Origin: CAZPMO01 sp964587515
GTDB taxonomy: Bacteria > Pseudomonadota > Alphaproteobacteria > MPNO01
Reading direction: 5' to 3'
Length of the DNA: 15,453 nt
Assembly: GCA_964587515.1 (NCBI GenBank)
Contig: CAZPMO010000119.1
Span: 1 to 15,453 of the forward strand
Positions 13,462 through 15,453 of this stretch are shown here, in pieces. Each line of letters begins with the position of its first letter. Position 1 is the first letter of the stretch. The translations under genes were made by a program, and so were the position numbers. The notes beneath the pieces are model-generated. The model saw only the letters and a list, made by a program, of their open reading frames with translations, did no database searches and had not been told where the DNA came from.

Positions 13462-13971
13462 TCAGAAAAGGATGCTCAGGGAGCCGTCATAGAGGATCGT
13501 CTGGTCGAGCCGCACGTGGCGGCGCGCGAGGCGCAAGCCCCCGTCGGTGCGCCGCAGCGTATCGGTGCGCTTGCCCACATAGAGCCCGCCTTCCGGCGCG
13601 ACGCCGCGGCTGCGATAGACCAGCAGATTTGTTTCCACCGTGAACGCATCCGGCGGCGGCGCAATGTGCGAATGAAAATTGGAGACCATGCGCCTTGTCA
13701 GCGACGGCGGATTCTCGGCCAGCGTCAGCTTCGGGTTTGAAATCTGGTCGACCCGCATGCGCAGGCTCGCCGCGTCCTCGTCGAGGATGGCGTTTTCCTG
13801 GATACCGGCGGCCGCGTCGCGCGCGACCTGGGCCGATATGCGGTATTCGATATCGTCGGTCAGCAGTGCGAACCACTCGCCGTAGGCGCGATCGTCCAGC
13901 AGCCCCGCCTCGTAATTCAGAAAACGCTGTATCTCGATGAATTCGCTGTCGGTTACCGGGTCGTTCGCCAT
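13462..13971 (-). CDS. Aromatic-ring-hydroxylating dioxygenase, beta subunit
   Basis: A 169-residue protein of the ring-hydroxylating beta-subunit family (SnoaL/NTF2-like cone fold), at the usual length. The N-terminal helix segment EIQRFLNYEAGLLDDRAYGEWFALLTDDIEYRI is characteristic, followed by RMRVDQISNP, RRMVSNFH and a late beta-rich region (VETNLLVYRSRG, YVGKRTDTLRR, RLARRHVRLDQTIL). The beta subunit carries no metal; it structures the alpha3beta3 hexamer. ATG 13971 is chosen because the frame upstream to 14346 overlaps the alpha subunit gene out of frame and reads as low-complexity noise. The gene starts 26 bases after the alpha stop and ends six bases before the dehydrogenase start, so all three form one operon. 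Confidence 0.92.
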   Translation of the reverse strand: MANDPVTDSEFIEIQRFLNYEAGLLDDRAYGEWFALLTDDIEYRISAQVARDAAAGIQENAILDEDAASLRMRVDQISNPKLTLAENPPSLTRRMVSNFHSHIAPPPDAFTVETNLLVYRSRGVAPEGGLYVGKRTDTLRRTDGGLRLARRHVRLDQTILYDGSLSILF

Positions 13972-13997
13972 GGCTGCATCCAATCGTGTTCTTTGGA

Positions 13998-15308
13998 TTA
14001 TTCGTTGGATTTCATCACCTCGTCCCAGCGGCGCATGAATTCGAGCTGGGCGACTTCGGTATTGGCGGGCCGGTAGGCCCGGCCGGGCCAGACGTGATCC
14101 TCGGCCTGGCTGCCATGATAGCGCAGCGCGGTCTGGAAACTGTAGGGATAGCGCCGCGCGATCGGATTGTTGCTGGCCTCGGTGGCCGAGGCCCAGAGTT
14201 CGAGATCGTCCTGTTCGAACACGCCGGCCGCGCCGAAATTGTGGAATCCGTGCTTGAGGACCCGTTCCTTGTATTCCGCCGACGCCTCCTTCTCGGCCAG
14301 CACCCAGCTCAGAATCTCCATCTCGGTCGGACCGGTCGGCTGCCACAGCCGAATGATCACCGATTTTTCGCCGGCGCTGACTTGCGATTCGATAAAGGAC
14401 AGGTTGGGAAAGACATTGCCGACGATGACCCGCAGATGATGCAGCATCTCCATCTGTTCGGGACTCAGCATCTTCTCATACTGGGGCAGCAGGTCGGGCG
14501 CATGGGTGAGGTAGTTCTTCTCCGGCATGCCGGGCGCCAGATAGGTCAGCGTGCAGCCGTGCCCGTCGTCGGTCACCACCTGGAAGCTGTCCTGGCCGGC
14601 GTTGGTGAAGCCCTCGGCGGTCGAGCGCGCGGAATCCAGCGTCACCGGTCCGGCATGGGTGGTCAGCACGTGCTGGCTGTCGCCGATGAAATTCAGCGCG
14701 CCGATCTTCCAGTTGGCCCGCGCCCGCCAGCGATGGGGCGGCGCGAGAACCTCCATGCCGCCCGGCGTGCGCCCGAAAACCGCCTGGAGATACCAGTCGA
14801 TGTCGCCGAGATAATTGGCCAGCGCCGGCGCGCCCTCGTCCCAGCAGCCGAAGATCATGCCATGGTAATTCTCGACCAGCGGCGCGCGCACCAGATCAAG
14901 CTCCGACATATCGGTGCCGTCGGGGAAATGGTGGTCGAAGGTGGTGGTGATCAGCCGCCCGTCCGTCTCATAAGCCCAGCCGTGATAGGGGCAGACGAAG
15001 TTGCGTGCGTTGCCCGCGTCGGCGCGGCAGACCCGCGCGCCGCGATGGCGGCAACTGTTGAGCACCACATGAATCTCGCCGGATGCGCCGCGCGTGACCA
15101 GCACCGGCGCGCTGCCGAGCTGGCGAGAAACATAATCGCCCTCGGCCGGAATTTCGCTTTCATGGGCGAGAAACATCCAGGACCGGTCGAAGATGCGGTC
15201 AAGCTCGCGCCGGTAGACCCCGTCATCGACGAACGCCTCGCGGCTCACCCAGCCGTTCTTCACGTCGACCCAGCCGCCCGCCGCGCCGTTGGTTTTCTTG
15301 TTTTTCAT
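13998..15308 (-). CDS. Aromatic-ring-hydroxylating dioxygenase, alpha subunit (Rieske)
   Basis: A 436-residue oxygenase large subunit. The N-terminal Rieske [2Fe-2S] domain has the canonical CxH-X17-CxxH ligands: C86, H88, C106 and H109. The C-terminal catalytic domain has NWKIGALNFIGDSQHVLTTH, giving bridging D210 and mononuclear-iron ligands H213 and H218, plus D367 in EQDDLELW. Every one of these is exactly five positions beyond its counterpart in naphthalene dioxygenase NahAc (C81, H83, C101, H104, D205, H208, H213, D362), so the catalytic core is intact. The expected reaction is cis-dihydroxylation of an aromatic ring using O2 and electrons from a ferredoxin/reductase, neither encoded in this window. 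ATG 15308, preceded by AAAGG, is preferred to a TTG at 15344. The substrate is not determinable; the downstream Pht4-like dehydrogenase hints at an aromatic carboxylate. Confidence 0.95.
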   Translation of the reverse strand: MKNKKTNGAAGGWVDVKNGWVSREAFVDDGVYRRELDRIFDRSWMFLAHESEIPAEGDYVSRQLGSAPVLVTRGASGEIHVVLNSCRHRGARVCRADAGNARNFVCPYHGWAYETDGRLITTTFDHHFPDGTDMSELDLVRAPLVENYHGMIFGCWDEGAPALANYLGDIDWYLQAVFGRTPGGMEVLAPPHRWRARANWKIGALNFIGDSQHVLTTHAGPVTLDSARSTAEGFTNAGQDSFQVVTDDGHGCTLTYLAPGMPEKNYLTHAPDLLPQYEKMLSPEQMEMLHHLRVIVGNVFPNLSFIESQVSAGEKSVIIRLWQPTGPTEMEILSWVLAEKEASAEYKERVLKHGFHNFGAAGVFEQDDLELWASATEASNNPIARRYPYSFQTALRYHGSQAEDHVWPGRAYRPANTEVAQLEFMRRWDEVMKSNE

Positions 15309-15318
15309 CGCCGCACCG

Positions 15319-15322
15319 CCTT
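15319..15322 (-). promoter_or_regulatory. Ribosome binding site for the dioxygenase alpha subunit
   Basis: AAGG (within AAAGGCGG) on the minus strand, ten bases before ATG 15308. It supports that start over the in-frame TTG at 15344, which lies upstream of this site. Confidence 0.4.
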
Positions 15323-15351
15323 TCGACGAGGTTTTGCCCGCCAATGGTAAA

Positions 15352-15453
15352 TCAATCGGGATATTCTGACCAGCGGGACCCGTCGATGCCGTCGGGCAAA
15401 AGCTTTCCTAGTTGTGATCTCTCACGAGGTTGTTCATTCGATCCCACCCTGCA
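15352..15453 (-). other. Possible C-terminal end of an upstream minus-strand gene
   Basis: From the window edge an open frame of 33 codons runs to TGA at 15352-15354, ending GKLLPDGIDGSRWSEYPD. Its end is 43 bases before the dioxygenase alpha start. It could be the tail of a cotranscribed gene, a short peptide starting at GTG 15447, or chance. An alternative 9-codon ORF (MNNLVRDHN) preceded by AGGGTGGG also lies here. I recognise neither product. Confidence 0.2.

Noticed and set aside
13972..14346. N-terminal extension of the beta-subunit frame
   Set aside because: The extra 125 codons overlap the alpha gene out of frame and read as low-complexity Arg/Gly/Ala; the family's own N-terminus begins at 13971.
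13986..15350. Plus-strand open frame of 454 codons
   Set aside because: Mirrors the dioxygenase alpha gene, whose full set of metal ligands is on the minus strand.

Overview
The window is GC-rich chromosomal DNA (roughly 60-65% G+C by eye) with the gene content of an alphaproteobacterium, probably Rhodospirillales- or Rhizobiales-like. The pointers are the 'CATCCTGAGG...AGGATG' intergenic palindrome at the left edge, TAXI-type TRAP transport, a two-subunit Rieske dioxygenase, and an RlpA lipoprotein with a 17-kDa-antigen-like tail. The genus cannot be named from this sequence alone.

Layout. (1) 1-1172, minus strand: an intergenic palindrome, an alpha/beta hydrolase and a very small lipoprotein. 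(2) 1173-1435: AT-rich divergent intergenic region with an inverted repeat and alternative hairpins ahead of rlpA. (3) 1436-3252, plus strand: rlpA, then an ankyrin-repeat exported-protein gene broken by one in-frame TAG. This gene lies between two copies of a palindromic element whose long arms match 25/26 and 26/26; the two copies differ by a compensated base pair. (4) 3253-4557: a gene-free stretch of about 300 bases with a 24-base-period direct repeat, possibly a mobile-element remnant, then a secreted proprotein-convertase P-domain protein with no protease domain. (5) 4683-6408, plus strand: a tight two-gene operon of a RidA-family protein and an M20-family amidohydrolase, both with substitutions at canonical active-site positions. 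(6) 6413-9322, minus strand: a TAXI TRAP transporter (binding protein, then fused permease), ending 4 bases from the M20 gene in convergent orientation. (7) 9419-12121, minus strand: a 900-residue, N-terminally anchored protein of unknown function with an internal duplication. (8) 12271-15308, minus strand: Rieske dioxygenase alpha subunit, beta subunit and a Gfo/Idh/MocA dehydrogenase resembling phthalate dihydrodiol dehydrogenases.

The right half reads as catabolism. The dioxygenase would dihydroxylate an aromatic (perhaps carboxylated) substrate and the dehydrogenase would rearomatise the cis-dihydrodiol. The TRAP transporter could import an organic anion, and the RidA/M20 pair could act on an amide or N-acyl compound. 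No ferredoxin, reductase, ring-cleavage enzyme or regulator is visible, so the pathway is incomplete here, and linking transport to the dioxygenase is inference from proximity.

The most unusual structures are the broken ankyrin gene with its palindromic flanks and the duplicated-domain 900-residue protein. I found no convincing evidence for a complete new defence or mobile system.
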